A stretch of DNA of 23,751 nucleotides from Pelomonas sp046294815. Lineage in GTDB: Bacteria; Pseudomonadota; Gammaproteobacteria; Burkholderiales; Burkholderiaceae_C. Positions 10,968-18,490 of the stretch are shown piece after piece. Both the position numbers and the translations under genes were made by a program. Numbering within the stretch: the stretch's first letter is position 1; every line of letters starts with the position of its first letter. The notes under the pieces were generated by a model. The model was not told where the DNA came from, ran no database searches, and saw only the letters and a program-made list of their open reading frames with translations. The stretch lies in NCBI GenBank assembly GCA_046294815.1, contig JBKBOJ010000051.1:1-23751 (forward strand). Direction: 5' to 3'.

Positions 10968-12137
10968 ATGCTGGATTGGGACGAAGAGCTGAAGTCCACC
11001 GATACCCCCGCCGCGAAGCCTCTCGCGGCCATGCCTTCGGCGGCGCTGTCGTCAGCCCCGCGCCAGGCAGCCAGCGTCCCTGTCGCGGCGCCCCAGCTGT
11101 CGGGCGAGGCCACCACCGCACGCCGTGTGAAGGCCGCCGACAAGCGCATCATCAACGGCCAGACTGACGTCAACCAGTTGGTGCCGTTCAAGTACAAGTG
11201 GGCTTGGGAGAAGTACCTCGCCACCTGCGCCAACCACTGGATGCCGCAGGAAGTGAACATGAGCCGCGACATCGCGCTCTGGAAGGATCCCAACGGCCTC
11301 ACCGAGGACGAACGCCGCATCATCAAGCGCAACCTCGGCTTCTTCGTCACCGCCGACTCGCTGGCCGCCAACAACATTGTGTTGGGCACCTACCGCCACA
11401 TCACGGCGCCTGAGTGCCGGCAGTTCCTGCTGCGCCAGGCCTTTGAAGAGGCCATCCACACGCACGCCTACCAGTACATCGTCGAGTCGCTGGGCCTGGA
11501 CGAGAGCGAGATCTTCAACGCCTACAACGAGGTGAAGTCGATTCGCGACAAGGACGAGTTCCTGATCCCGTTCATCGACGCGATCATGGACAAGAACTTC
11601 CACACCGGCACGCCCGAAGCCGACCAGAAGCTGCTGAAGTCGCTGATCGTGTTTGCCTGCCTGATGGAGGGCCTGTTCTTCTACGTCGGCTTCACGCAGA
11701 TCCTGGCCATGGGCCGCCAGAACAAGATGACCGGTGCCGCCGAGCAGTACCAGTACATCCTGCGCGACGAGTCCATGCACTGCAATTTCGGCATCGATCT
11801 GATCAACCAGATCAAGCTGGAGAATCCCCACCTCTGGACGCCCGAGTTCAAGGCCGAGATCAAGGCGCTGTTCCTGAAGGCCGTCGAACTGGAGTACCGC
11901 TACGCCGAGGACACCATGCCGCGCGGTGTGCTTGGCCTCAATGCGTCGATGTTCAAGGGCTATCTGCGCTTCATCGCCAACCGCCGTGCGGTGCAGATCG
12001 GCCTGGATGCGCTGTTCCCGAACGAAGAGAACCCCTTCCCGTGGATGAGCGAGATGATCGACTTGAAGAAGGAACGCAACTTCTTCGAGACCCGTGTCAT
12101 CGAGTACCAGTCGGGCGGGGCATTGAGCTGGGATTGA
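10968..12137 (+). CDS. nrdB: Class Ia ribonucleoside-diphosphate reductase, beta (radical) subunit
   Basis: NrdB holds the diiron-tyrosyl radical that NrdA uses for catalysis. The 389-residue protein has the expected ligands: Asp130 (TADSL), Glu161 and His164 (EEAIH), Glu234 (CLMEGL), Glu268 and His271 (RDESMH). The radical tyrosine is Tyr168, four residues after His164, as in E. coli. Residues 12-50 form an Ala/Pro-rich linker after the acidic MLDWDEEL start; there is no ATP-cone. The C-terminal tail EYQSGGALSWD would dock into NrdA. The ATG at 10968 is supported by AGGAAG six bases upstream. Its separation from nrdA by a hairpin and a candidate promoter suggests partly independent expression. 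Confidence 0.97.
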   Translation: MLDWDEELKSTDTPAAKPLAAMPSAALSSAPRQAASVPVAAPQLSGEATTARRVKAADKRIINGQTDVNQLVPFKYKWAWEKYLATCANHWMPQEVNMSRDIALWKDPNGLTEDERRIIKRNLGFFVTADSLAANNIVLGTYRHITAPECRQFLLRQAFEEAIHTHAYQYIVESLGLDESEIFNAYNEVKSIRDKDEFLIPFIDAIMDKNFHTGTPEADQKLLKSLIVFACLMEGLFFYVGFTQILAMGRQNKMTGAAEQYQYILRDESMHCNFGIDLINQIKLENPHLWTPEFKAEIKALFLKAVELEYRYAEDTMPRGVLGLNASMFKGYLRFIANRRAVQIGLDALFPNEENPFPWMSEMIDLKKERNFFETRVIEYQSGGALSWD

Positions 12138-12232
12138 GCCCCAGCGCCAACAAGATCAAGACCTGGCCAATGCAGTCACCGAGCGAAACCCGCATCGACA
12201 CCCTCGAGGTGGCGGGGCTGCATGGCGATCCC

Positions 12233-12280
12233 ATTCACCGTACCGAGGCGTTCCTCCTGAGCGACTCTCGGACGGTGAAT
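12233..12280 (+). other. Long bulged stem-loop between nrdB and the histone-like gene
   Basis: ATTCACCGT pairs with ACGGTGAAT, and after a one-base bulge (A12242) CCGAG pairs with CTCGG, giving a 14-bp stem with a 19-nt loop. The loop contains CTCCT, complementary to the AGGAG of the downstream ribosome binding site. There is no U-tract, so it is not a classical terminator. Confidence 0.55.
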
Positions 12281-12291
12281 AGCCGTATCTG

Positions 12292-12307
12292 CACGGACCG
12301 GTCCGTG
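12292..12307. promoter_or_regulatory. 16-bp perfect palindrome upstream of the histone H1-like gene
   Basis: CACGGACCGGTCCGTG is exactly self-complementary and lies 38 bp before the start codon. It could be an operator for a dimeric regulator or a hairpin in the leader. I do not recognise a named regulator for it. Confidence 0.5.
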
Positions 12308-12333
12308 TGGGACGGTGTCTTTGTCCCTTGATC

Positions 12334-12340
12334 AAGGAGA
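12334..12340 (+). promoter_or_regulatory. Strong ribosome binding site inside a small palindrome
   Basis: AAGGAGA lies five bases before the ATG at 12346 and fixes the start of the histone-like gene. The first bases are part of the 12-bp palindrome CCTTGATCAAGG (12326-12337), which could partly mask the site. Confidence 0.7.
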
Positions 12341-12345
12341 AAACC

Positions 12346-12903
12346 ATGGCAACTGCGAAGAAAGCGCCGGCCAAGAAGGCCGCTGCGACCCCGGTGAAGA
12401 AGGCGGCCGCCAAGAAGGCCGCTCCGGCCAAGAAGGCTGCTGCGCCTGCGAAGAAGGCCGCTCCGGCCAAGAAGGCCGCTGCGCCCGCCAAGAAGGCCGC
12501 TCCGGCCAAGAAGGCTGCTGCGCCTGCGAAGAAGGCCGCTGCGACCCCGGTGAAGAAGGCGGCCGCCAAGAAGGCTGCTGCACCCGCGAAGAAGGCCGCT
12601 CCGGCCAAGAAGGCTGCTGCACCCGCCAAGAAGGCCGCTCCGGCCAAGAAGGCTGCTGCGCCCGCCAAGAAGGCCGCTCCGGCCAAGAAGGCCGCCGCAC
12701 CCGCCAAGAAGGCTGCTGCGCCCAAGAAGGCGGCTGCCAAGCCTGCTGCGAAGCCTGCCGCCAAGAAGGCTGCTGCGCCCAAGAAGGCCGCCGCCAAGCC
12801 TGCGCCTGCCGCCAAGCCTGCCGCTGCTGCGCCCGCTCCCGCGGCCAAGACGGCGCTGAGCCCGCAAGCTGCGTGGCCCTTCCCCACCGGCAACAAGCCC
12901 TAA
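12346..12903 (+). CDS. Histone H1-like nucleoid protein (Lys/Ala/Pro repeats)
   Basis: A 185-residue, extremely basic protein made almost only of Lys, Ala and Pro, with KKAAPA and KKAAAPA units repeated through residues 4-165. This resembles the C-terminal domain of eukaryotic histone H1 and the bacterial HctB/BpH1-type proteins that bind and condense DNA. The block ATPVKKAAAKKAA occurs twice, 52 codons apart. The last 16 residues break the pattern with the non-basic, aromatic tail ALSPQAAWPFPTGNKP. The ATG at 12346 is supported by AAGGAGA. The preceding frame up to 12307 is probably not translated. It is followed by a bidirectional terminator. Function is inferred from composition, not from a folded domain. 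Confidence 0.9.
   Translation: MATAKKAPAKKAAATPVKKAAAKKAAPAKKAAAPAKKAAPAKKAAAPAKKAAPAKKAAAPAKKAAATPVKKAAAKKAAAPAKKAAPAKKAAAPAKKAAPAKKAAAPAKKAAPAKKAAAPAKKAAAPKKAAAKPAAKPAAKKAAAPKKAAAKPAPAAKPAAAAPAPAAKTALSPQAAWPFPTGNKP
12373..12800 (+). repeat. Degenerate in-frame tandem repeats in the histone-like gene
   Basis: The DNA repeats AAGAAGGCCGCT-type units with periods of 18-21 bp (six and seven codons, about 39 bp combined). A 47-bp block at 12373-12419 recurs identically at 12529-12575. This is a slippage-prone tract, expected to vary in length between strains. Confidence 0.8.
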
Positions 12904-12946
12904 GCGCTTGTCTGGGCGGTCGCTTGGCGGCCGCTCTTTCAAATGC

Positions 12947-12981
12947 AAAACCCGGCCCGCGCAAGCGGTGCCGGGTTTTTT
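12947..12981. terminator. Bidirectional intrinsic terminator
   Basis: Arms AAAACCCGGC and GCCGGGTTTT with a 13-nt loop and a T-run following on the plus strand; the A-run before it serves as the U-tract on the minus strand. It lies between the histone-like gene and the convergent DUF3426 gene and can end both. Confidence 0.9.
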
Positions 12982-13014
12982 CCTTGGTGCAGCCGGTCGT
13001 TGCCGGATCCGGGC

Positions 13015-13986
13015 TCAGGGGTGGAAGGCGTTGACCTGGTAGCCGCTGACGGGCTGCGTGGTGCGGAAGGTCAGCGACAGCGTCTGCTCCGACAGCGCGG
13101 GCAACTCCTGCACTGCCGGGCTCAGCGCCGTGGGCTCGAAGACGCGGCGCGCCAGCTGTGTGCCGCTGGCATCGGTCAGCCGCAGGTCTATCCAGGGCGC
13201 GGCCACGGCCACGTTGGCCGTATTGCTGATGGTCAGCACCAGCTTGTAGCTGTTGCCGCTGCCAGCCGGGCTCAGGGAGGTCGCGTCGATGCTGATCGCC
13301 TCGATGCGCCGCCAAGGCTTCACCTCGCAGCCGAACAGGCTGCAGGCGCTTTGCAGCGCGCCGCGTAGCGGCGGATGGAGCGCGCTCAGGGCATCGCGGA
13401 AATGCAGCGCCATCTGCAGCAGCAAGGCCAGCAGCAGCAGCAGCGATAGCAGCGCCAGGGCCAGGCGCACCGCCGGCCGATTCCAGCGTGCGCTGCTTTG
13501 GGCGCGGCGCATGAACTCGGGCACCACGGCCGGCGCTGCCGCAACGCTGGGCTCGGCCGTCATCGGCGGCGGCTCTGGCGCGGGCGTGGGTTGGATCAGC
13601 GACGGCTCGGGTTCCGACGCTGCAGCGCTGGAACCGGCATCCCCATCCTCGATCCAGCGAGGTTCGCGACGTTCGGGCTCGGATGGCCAGCCGCCAGCTT
13701 GAGACTCGCTGCGTGGTTCGACTTCCGGCTCCGGCGTCCAAACGGGCTCCGGTTGGGGGGCAGGAGGCGGCGGCGGGGGCGCCGGCACGGGGGCGGCGGC
13801 GGGCGCCTGGGCATAGCCGCCACTCCAGGGTGGCGGCGCCTCGCGTTCGATGTCAAACAGCAGTTCGCGTGCGTCGAAGATCTCGGCACAGCGTCCGCAG
13901 CGCACCCAGCCGTCGGACACGCGCAGCTGGTCCTCGACGATGCGGAAGACCGTTCCGCAGGCCGTGCAGCGTGTGGCGAGGCTCAT
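13015..13986 (-). CDS. DUF3426 membrane protein with N-terminal zinc ribbon (MJ0042 type)
   Basis: A 323-residue protein with three parts. An N-terminal zinc ribbon has cysteines 7, 10, 30 and 33 (CTACGTVFRI ... CGRCAEIFDA). A long Pro/Glu-rich disordered linker covers about 50-165. A single membrane helix (about 173-194) is followed by a periplasmic DUF3426 domain rich in beta strands (NSYKLVLTISNTANVAV). The ribbon would be cytoplasmic. Function is unknown; the family is common beside prmA in Betaproteobacteria. Its ATG overlaps the prmA stop by four bases (ATGA), so it is translated from the prmA transcript. Confidence 0.9.
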   Translation of the reverse strand: MSLATRCTACGTVFRIVEDQLRVSDGWVRCGRCAEIFDARELLFDIEREAPPPWSGGYAQAPAAAPVPAPPPPPPAPQPEPVWTPEPEVEPRSESQAGGWPSEPERREPRWIEDGDAGSSAAASEPEPSLIQPTPAPEPPPMTAEPSVAAAPAVVPEFMRRAQSSARWNRPAVRLALALLSLLLLLALLLQMALHFRDALSALHPPLRGALQSACSLFGCEVKPWRRIEAISIDATSLSPAGSGNSYKLVLTISNTANVAVAAPWIDLRLTDASGTQLARRVFEPTALSPAVQELPALSEQTLSLTFRTTQPVSGYQVNAFHP

Positions 13987-14879
13987 GCGGAGCGCCGGGC
14001 CGTCATCAGGATCCAGCCGTCCTCTTCATCGCTGACCGCCAGCGTCAGCCAGGGCGCATAGGCCGCTTTCAGCTCATCGGCCTGGCGCGACAGGATGCCG
14101 GCCAGGATAAGGTGACCGCCCGGCGCCACGTGGGCGCACAGCAGCGGGGCCAGCAGCTTCAATGGCGTGGCGAGGATGTTGGCGATGACCAGCGGGTACT
14201 CACCCTGGGCGAGCTCGGGCAGGCCGGTGTTCAGCGTGACGCCGTTGGCCCTGGCGTTGTCACGCGTTGACGTGATGGCCGCGGGATCGATGTCGACGGC
14301 GTCGATGTGGGTGGCGCCATGCAGCGCGGCACCGATGGCCAGGATGCCCGAGCCGCAGCCGTAGTCCAGCACGCGGGGCCAGGCTTGGTGCTGCTGCGCA
14401 ATCCAGCGCAGGCACATGCGCGTGGTCGGATGCGTGCCGGTGCCGAAGGCGAGGCCCGGGTCCAGCCGCATGACGCGCTGCGCCTGCGGCGGGGCGTCGT
14501 GCCAACTCGGCACGATCCAGAATTCGGGCGTGATCTCGACCGGCGCGAACTGGCTTTGCGTCAGCCGCACCCAGTCCTGCTCCGGCACGGCCTGGATGGC
14601 TTGCACGTGCACGTCGCGCGCCCAGTCCTGGGCCAGGATCAGTGTGGCCGCCTCGGTGGCTTCGGGCTCGCTGGGGAACAGCGCCTTGACGGCCGAGCGC
14701 TCCCAGCCGGCCTTGGGGGCCGGCATGCCCGGCTCTCCGAACAGCGCGCGCTCGGCATCGGTGTCGGCATCGGCGTCTTCCACGGACACCGCAAGGGCAT
14801 CGAGTTCCATCAGCGCATCGCTGACGATCTCGACGTCGGCCTCGCGGCAGACGAGCGCAAGTTCAAAAAGATGACTCAT
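13983..14879 (-). CDS. prmA: Ribosomal protein L11 methyltransferase
   Basis: PrmA trimethylates lysines and the N-terminus of ribosomal protein L11 using S-adenosylmethionine. The 298-residue protein has the N-terminal L11-recognition domain and a Rossmann methyltransferase domain: LAFGTGTHPTTRMCLRWI, SAM motif I LDYGCGSGILAIGA, VDIDPAAI, and the catalytic-region motif VIANILATPL. Length matches the family. The ATG at 14879 begins a typical MSHLFELAL strand. It lies 30 bp downstream of accC, so it is probably in the acc transcript. Confidence 0.96.
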   Translation of the reverse strand: MSHLFELALVCREADVEIVSDALMELDALAVSVEDADADTDAERALFGEPGMPAPKAGWERSAVKALFPSEPEATEAATLILAQDWARDVHVQAIQAVPEQDWVRLTQSQFAPVEITPEFWIVPSWHDAPPQAQRVMRLDPGLAFGTGTHPTTRMCLRWIAQQHQAWPRVLDYGCGSGILAIGAALHGATHIDAVDIDPAAITSTRDNARANGVTLNTGLPELAQGEYPLVIANILATPLKLLAPLLCAHVAPGGHLILAGILSRQADELKAAYAPWLTLAVSDEEDGWILMTARRSA

Positions 14880-14909
14880 GCCCGCATTGTCCCGCGTCGC
14901 GAGAGTTCG

Positions 14910-16259
14910 TCAGCGCTTGTGCGCCGCCATCCAGCTTTCCAGGTAGTGGATGGAGGTGCCGCCCTCGATGAACTTGGCATCCGCCATCAGCTCACGGTGC
15001 AGCGGGATGTTGGTCTGGATGCCCTCGACGACCGTCTCGCTGAGCGCGGTGCGCATCCGGGCCAGCGCCTGCTCGCGGGTATCGCCGTGCACGATGATCT
15101 TGCCGATCATGGAGTCGTAGTTGGGCGGCACGAAGTAGTTCGTGTAGGCATGCGAGTCCACCCGCACGCCGGGGCCGCCGGGCGCGTGCCACATCGTGAT
15201 GCGGCCGGGCGAGGGTACGAACTTGACCGGGTCTTCCGCGTTGATGCGGCACTCGATCGCGTGGCCGCGCATCTCGATCTGGCGCTGCGTGAACGGCAGC
15301 TTCTCGCCGGCGGCGATGCGGATCTGCTGCTGCACGATGTCGATGCCGGTGACCATCTCCGTCACCGGGTGCTCCACCTGCACGCGCGTGTTCATCTCGA
15401 TGAAGTAGAACTCGCCGTTCTCGTACAGGAACTCAAAGGTGCCGGCGCCGCGGTAGCCCATCTTCTTGCAGGCGGCGGCGCAGCGGTCGCCCACCTTCTC
15501 GATGAGGCGGCGCGGGATGCCGGGCGCGGGCGCCTCCTCGATGATCTTCTGGTGGCGGCGCTGCATGGAGCAATCGCGCTCGCCCAGCCAGACGGCGTTC
15601 TTGAAGGTGTCGGCCAGCACCTGGATCTCCACATGGCGTGGGTTCTCCAGGAACTTTTCCATGTAGACCTCGGGGTTGCCGAAGGCCGCACCGGCCTCGG
15701 CGCGGGTGGTCTGCACGGCATGCACCAGAGCGGCCTCGGTGTGGACCACGCGCATGCCCCGGCCACCACCACCACCGGCAGCCTTGATGATGACCGGATA
15801 GCCCACCGAGCGGGCGATGCGGATGATCTCCTTCGGGTCCTCGGGCAGCGCGCCCTCGGAGCCCGGCACGCAGGGCACGCCGGCGCGGATCATGGCCTGC
15901 TTGGCCGAGACCTTGTCGCCCATCAGGCGGATAGATTCGGGCGTCGGGCCGATGAAGGTGAAGCCCGAGCGCTCGACGCGCTCGGCGAAATCGGCGTTCT
16001 CGCTGAGGAAGCCGTAGCCGGGATGGATGGCCTCGGCGTCGGTCACCTCGGCCGTCGCGATGATGGCCGGCATGCTGAGATAGCTCTGCGCCGACGGCGC
16101 GGGGCCGATGCAGACGGCTTCGTCGGCCAAGCGCACGTACTTGGCGTCGCGGTCGGCCTCGGAGTAGACGACGACGGACTTGATGCCCAGTTCGCGGCAG
16201 GCGCGCTGGATGCGCAGGGCGATCTCGCCTCGGTTGGCGATGAGGACCTTCTTGAACAT
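14910..16259 (-). CDS. accC: Acetyl-CoA carboxylase, biotin carboxylase subunit
   Basis: AccC carboxylates the biotin on AccB using ATP and bicarbonate, the first half-reaction of malonyl-CoA formation. The 449-residue length is exactly typical. Features: N-terminal FKKVLIANRGEIALRI, the ATP-grasp glycine loop KAAGGGGGRGMRVV, the EKFLENPRHVEIQVLAD block, and the metal and bicarbonate region FIEMNTRVQVEHPVTE. It starts 9 bp after the accB stop, the standard accBC arrangement. No oddities. Confidence 0.98.
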   Translation of the reverse strand: MFKKVLIANRGEIALRIQRACRELGIKSVVVYSEADRDAKYVRLADEAVCIGPAPSAQSYLSMPAIIATAEVTDAEAIHPGYGFLSENADFAERVERSGFTFIGPTPESIRLMGDKVSAKQAMIRAGVPCVPGSEGALPEDPKEIIRIARSVGYPVIIKAAGGGGGRGMRVVHTEAALVHAVQTTRAEAGAAFGNPEVYMEKFLENPRHVEIQVLADTFKNAVWLGERDCSMQRRHQKIIEEAPAPGIPRRLIEKVGDRCAAACKKMGYRGAGTFEFLYENGEFYFIEMNTRVQVEHPVTEMVTGIDIVQQQIRIAAGEKLPFTQRQIEMRGHAIECRINAEDPVKFVPSPGRITMWHAPGGPGVRVDSHAYTNYFVPPNYDSMIGKIIVHGDTREQALARMRTALSETVVEGIQTNIPLHRELMADAKFIEGGTSIHYLESWMAAHKR

Positions 16260-16268
16260 CAGAAGTCC

Positions 16269-16733
16269 TTATTCAATGACGAACAGCGGCTGTCCGAACT
16301 CGACGGCCTGGCCGTTCTCGCACAGGATCTTGGTGATCGTGCCGGACTTGTCGGCCTCGATCTCGTTCATGATCTTCATCGCCTCGATGATGCAGATGGC
16401 CTCGCCTTCCTTGACGGCCTGACCCACCTCGACGAACGGCTTGGCGTTGGGGCTGGAGGCGCGGTAGAAGGTGCCCACCATGGGCGACTTGACGACATGG
16501 CCGGTCTCGGCGGCCGCTGCTGGCGTCGCGGGGGCGGGTGCCGCCACCGGCGCGGCGGCGTGCACCACCGGCACGGCCGGGGCTGGCGCGTAGACCGGCT
16601 GCATCGCGGCGCCGGCGGCGGCCGGGTCGGACTTGACGATGCGGACCTTGCCGTCGGCCTCGGTGATTTCCAGCTCCGAGATGTTGGATTCCGAGACCAG
16701 GTCGATCAGGGTTTTGAGCTTGCGCAGGTCCAT
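16269..16733 (-). CDS. accB: Biotin carboxyl carrier protein of acetyl-CoA carboxylase
   Basis: AccB carries the biotin that shuttles CO2 between AccC and the AccAD carboxyltransferase. The 154-residue protein has an N-terminal interaction helix (DLRKLKTLIDLVSES), an Ala/Pro-rich flexible linker (about 38-76), and a C-terminal biotinyl domain with the thumb-type insertion. Lys120 in EAMKIMN is the biotinylation site. The ATG at 16733 is preceded by a weak CTGGAG. aroQ lies 53 bp upstream in the same direction, a common aroQ-accB-accC order. Confidence 0.98.
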   Translation of the reverse strand: MDLRKLKTLIDLVSESNISELEITEADGKVRIVKSDPAAAGAAMQPVYAPAPAVPVVHAAAPVAAPAPATPAAAAETGHVVKSPMVGTFYRASSPNAKPFVEVGQAVKEGEAICIIEAMKIMNEIEADKSGTITKILCENGQAVEFGQPLFVIE

Positions 16734-16786
16734 GGGGGCTCCAGGCGATGTAGTTGTTGTGAGAGGGAGAGCAAAGACGGTGCCGT

Positions 16787-17230
16787 TCAGGCGCCGGCTG
16801 CCAACGATTCGAGGGCGTGCCTGAGGGCCAGGCGGTAGCCATTGGCGCCCAGGCCGCAGATGACACCCACCGCCAGTTCGCTCATGTAGCTGTGGTGACG
16901 GAAGGCCTCGCGGCGGTGGATGTTCGACAGGTGGACTTCGATGAAGGGCAGGCTGACCGCCGCCAGCGCGTCGCGGATGGCGACGCTGGTGTGCGTGTAG
17001 GCGGCAGGGTTGATGATGATGAACTGTGTGCCGTCCGTGCGGGCGGCCTGGATGCGGTCGACCAGGGCGCCTTCATGGTTGCTCTGAAAGCTGGCCAAGG
17101 CAGCGCCGGCATCGGCCGCGATCGCGCTCAGTTCGGCATCGATCTGGGCGAGGGTCTGCGCGCCGTACACCTCGGGCTCGCGGGTGCCGAGCAGGTTGAG
17201 GTTGGGGCCATGCAGGACGAGGATTTGCAT
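16787..17230 (-). CDS. aroQ: Type II 3-dehydroquinate dehydratase
   Basis: AroQ converts 3-dehydroquinate to 3-dehydroshikimate in aromatic amino acid synthesis. The 147-residue protein has the type II signature HGPNLNLLGTREPEVYG with catalytic Arg17 and Tyr22, FIIINPAAYTHTS with Asn74, and the EVHLSN motif with His100. The ATG at 17230 was chosen over the adjacent in-frame TTG at 17233; neither has a clear ribosome binding site. It heads the aroQ-accB-accC-prmA run. A promoter should lie in the 142 bp upstream, but I could not identify a convincing one. aroE is also in this window but in a separate run. Confidence 0.96.
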   Translation of the reverse strand: MQILVLHGPNLNLLGTREPEVYGAQTLAQIDAELSAIAADAGAALASFQSNHEGALVDRIQAARTDGTQFIIINPAAYTHTSVAIRDALAAVSLPFIEVHLSNIHRREAFRHHSYMSELAVGVICGLGANGYRLALRHALESLAAGA

Positions 17231-17315
17231 CAAACATGTGGCGGCACTGCGGAGCCGGGGCTCTAGAGAGCAGCCACTAAATTGAGGAAGGGCGAACTTT
17301 ACGCGTTTTGAGGGC

Positions 17316-17341
17316 GAATTCCCGCCGGATTGGGGAAATTC
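17316..17341. other. Imperfect inverted repeat upstream of aroQ
   Basis: GAATTCCC and GGAAATTC arms form an 8-bp stem with one bulge in the gap between tlpA and aroQ. It may be an operator or a weak 3' hairpin for the tlpA transcript; there is no U-run. Confidence 0.3.
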
Positions 17342-17372
17342 TGGGTTTGACCCCGACGGGTGGCGGCGAGCG

Positions 17373-17894
17373 TCAGGATTGCGCCAGCTCGCGCAGGTCG
17401 CGCAGCGTGGTGACGCCCACGCGGCGCCAGCTGATCTCGCCGGCCGCGTTGAACACCACGGTGAATGGCAGGCCGCCAGCCGGGTTGCCCAGTTCGCGCA
17501 CCAAGCCCAGGCCCTCGGGGCCGCCCAGCGCCACCGTGAAGTCCAGCGGCGTCTTCTTCAGGAAAGCCTTGACCGGCTCGGCCTGGTCGATGGCCAGGCC
17601 CAGCACCTGCCAGCCCCGGCCCTTGGCCTCGTTGTAGAACTGATTGATCTCCGGCAGTTCCTTCACGCAGGGCGGGCACCAGGTGGCCCAGAAGTTGACC
17701 AGCAGCGGTCGCCCGCGCCAGCGCGCCAGGTCCAGCTCGGTGCCGTCCAGGCCGGCAAAGCGGTGGGCCCAGAAGGCCTGGGCGGCAGGGGAGGCGGCCG
17801 GTGGGGTGAGGCGGCGCCAGGCGAAGGCGCCACCCAGCGCGGCGGCACCCAGGCCGGCGCCGGCCAGCACGAGGCGGCGGGTCATGGGGGTCAT
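17373..17894 (-). CDS. TlpA-family thiol-disulfide oxidoreductase
   Basis: A 173-residue thioredoxin-fold protein anchored or exported by an N-terminal hydrophobic segment after twin arginines (MTPMTRRLVLAGAGLGAAALGG). The redox motif is FWATWCPPC with Cys73 and Cys76, followed by KELPEINQFY, as in TlpA/ResA proteins that reduce periplasmic thiols. A cis-Pro loop (GGLPFTVVF) is present. The ATG at 17894 overlaps the upstream gene's stop (ATGA), which supports this start over the longer open frame. It is the last gene of the run. The specific partner, such as a cytochrome c maturation protein, cannot be determined from sequence. Confidence 0.9.
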   Translation of the reverse strand: MTPMTRRLVLAGAGLGAAALGGAFAWRRLTPPAASPAAQAFWAHRFAGLDGTELDLARWRGRPLLVNFWATWCPPCVKELPEINQFYNEAKGRGWQVLGLAIDQAEPVKAFLKKTPLDFTVALGGPEGLGLVRELGNPAGGLPFTVVFNAAGEISWRRVGVTTLRDLRELAQS

Positions 17895-18490
17895 GGGGTG
17901 GGCTCCAGCAGCAGTTTCTGCAGCGCGTCCAGGTCGCCGCGCTCGGTCAGGCCGCGGGCGTCGGGTTTCAGCGCGCCGCGCAGGTCGTCGAAGTCCAGGA
18001 TGCTCAGGCACAGCGTGACGCGCTCCTGCAGCGCGGGGCAGGGCACGTCCAGCACCAGCATGTCCACCGACCGACCGCGCGGGCCGGCGGTCTTGGCCAC
18101 GTCGAAGTCCAGGCCGCGGTTCAGCAGCGCGATCTCGGCTGCCTTGCCGTCATCGCAGTACAGCTGCAGGTGCACGTTGGACAGCCGTGTGGCCGTGCCG
18201 CGCCAGACGGCGCCGGCCAGGTGGGGGCGGAACTCGGCCAGCCGCGTCATCCACAGCGCCGCGAGCTCGCGCAGCGCGCGCAGCTCGGCGGGCTGGGTGT
18301 CGGCATGGAAGAGGGCGATGTGCTCGCGCACGGCATCCTCCACCGCGTCGTTGCCGGGCAGGGCGGCGCGTGGCGCGCCGAGGGCGCGGGCGGCGCGTTG
18401 CTTGGCGGGGCCCCATTCCATGCCCTCGTCGACGATGAGCCTGGCCGCCTGCGCGGCAATTTCGGCGGCGATGTCGGGGGAGGTGCTCAC
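17891..18490 (-). CDS. Unrecognised protein with degenerate nucleotidyltransferase-like motif
   Basis: A 199-residue soluble protein without signal or membrane segment. I do not recognise a named family. The N-terminal half is helical and Ala-rich. Residues 94-111 (AVWRGTATRLSNVHLQLY) resemble the GRG-x-S-D-I-D-L motif of Pol-beta-type nucleotidyltransferases, but the metal-binding acidic residues would be Asn105 and His107, so catalysis by that route is doubtful. The GTG at 18490 overlaps the mtgA stop (GTGA), which favours this start over the longer open frame to 18691. Its stop overlaps the tlpA start. Tight coupling between a murein glycosyltransferase and a thioredoxin gives no clear functional hint. 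The CDS is secure; the nucleotidyltransferase idea is inference. Confidence 0.8.
   Translation of the reverse strand: MSTSPDIAAEIAAQAARLIVDEGMEWGPAKQRAARALGAPRAALPGNDAVEDAVREHIALFHADTQPAELRALRELAALWMTRLAEFRPHLAGAVWRGTATRLSNVHLQLYCDDGKAAEIALLNRGLDFDVAKTAGPRGRSVDMLVLDVPCPALQERVTLCLSILDFDDLRGALKPDARGLTERGDLDALQKLLLEPTP

Noticed and set aside
12373..12800. A CRISPR-like repeat array
   Set aside because: The repeats are contiguous coding repeats without unique spacers, and no cas genes are present.
12235..12948. Repetitive Gly/Leu/Arg-rich minus-strand frame opposite the histone-like gene
   Set aside because: The repeats simply mirror the Lys/Ala/Pro repeats of the plus-strand gene, which has a strong ribosome binding site and a terminator in the right direction.
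14307..16838. An 843-codon plus-strand frame opposite prmA, accC and accB
   Set aside because: It spans three well-identified minus-strand genes and has no domain-like pattern.
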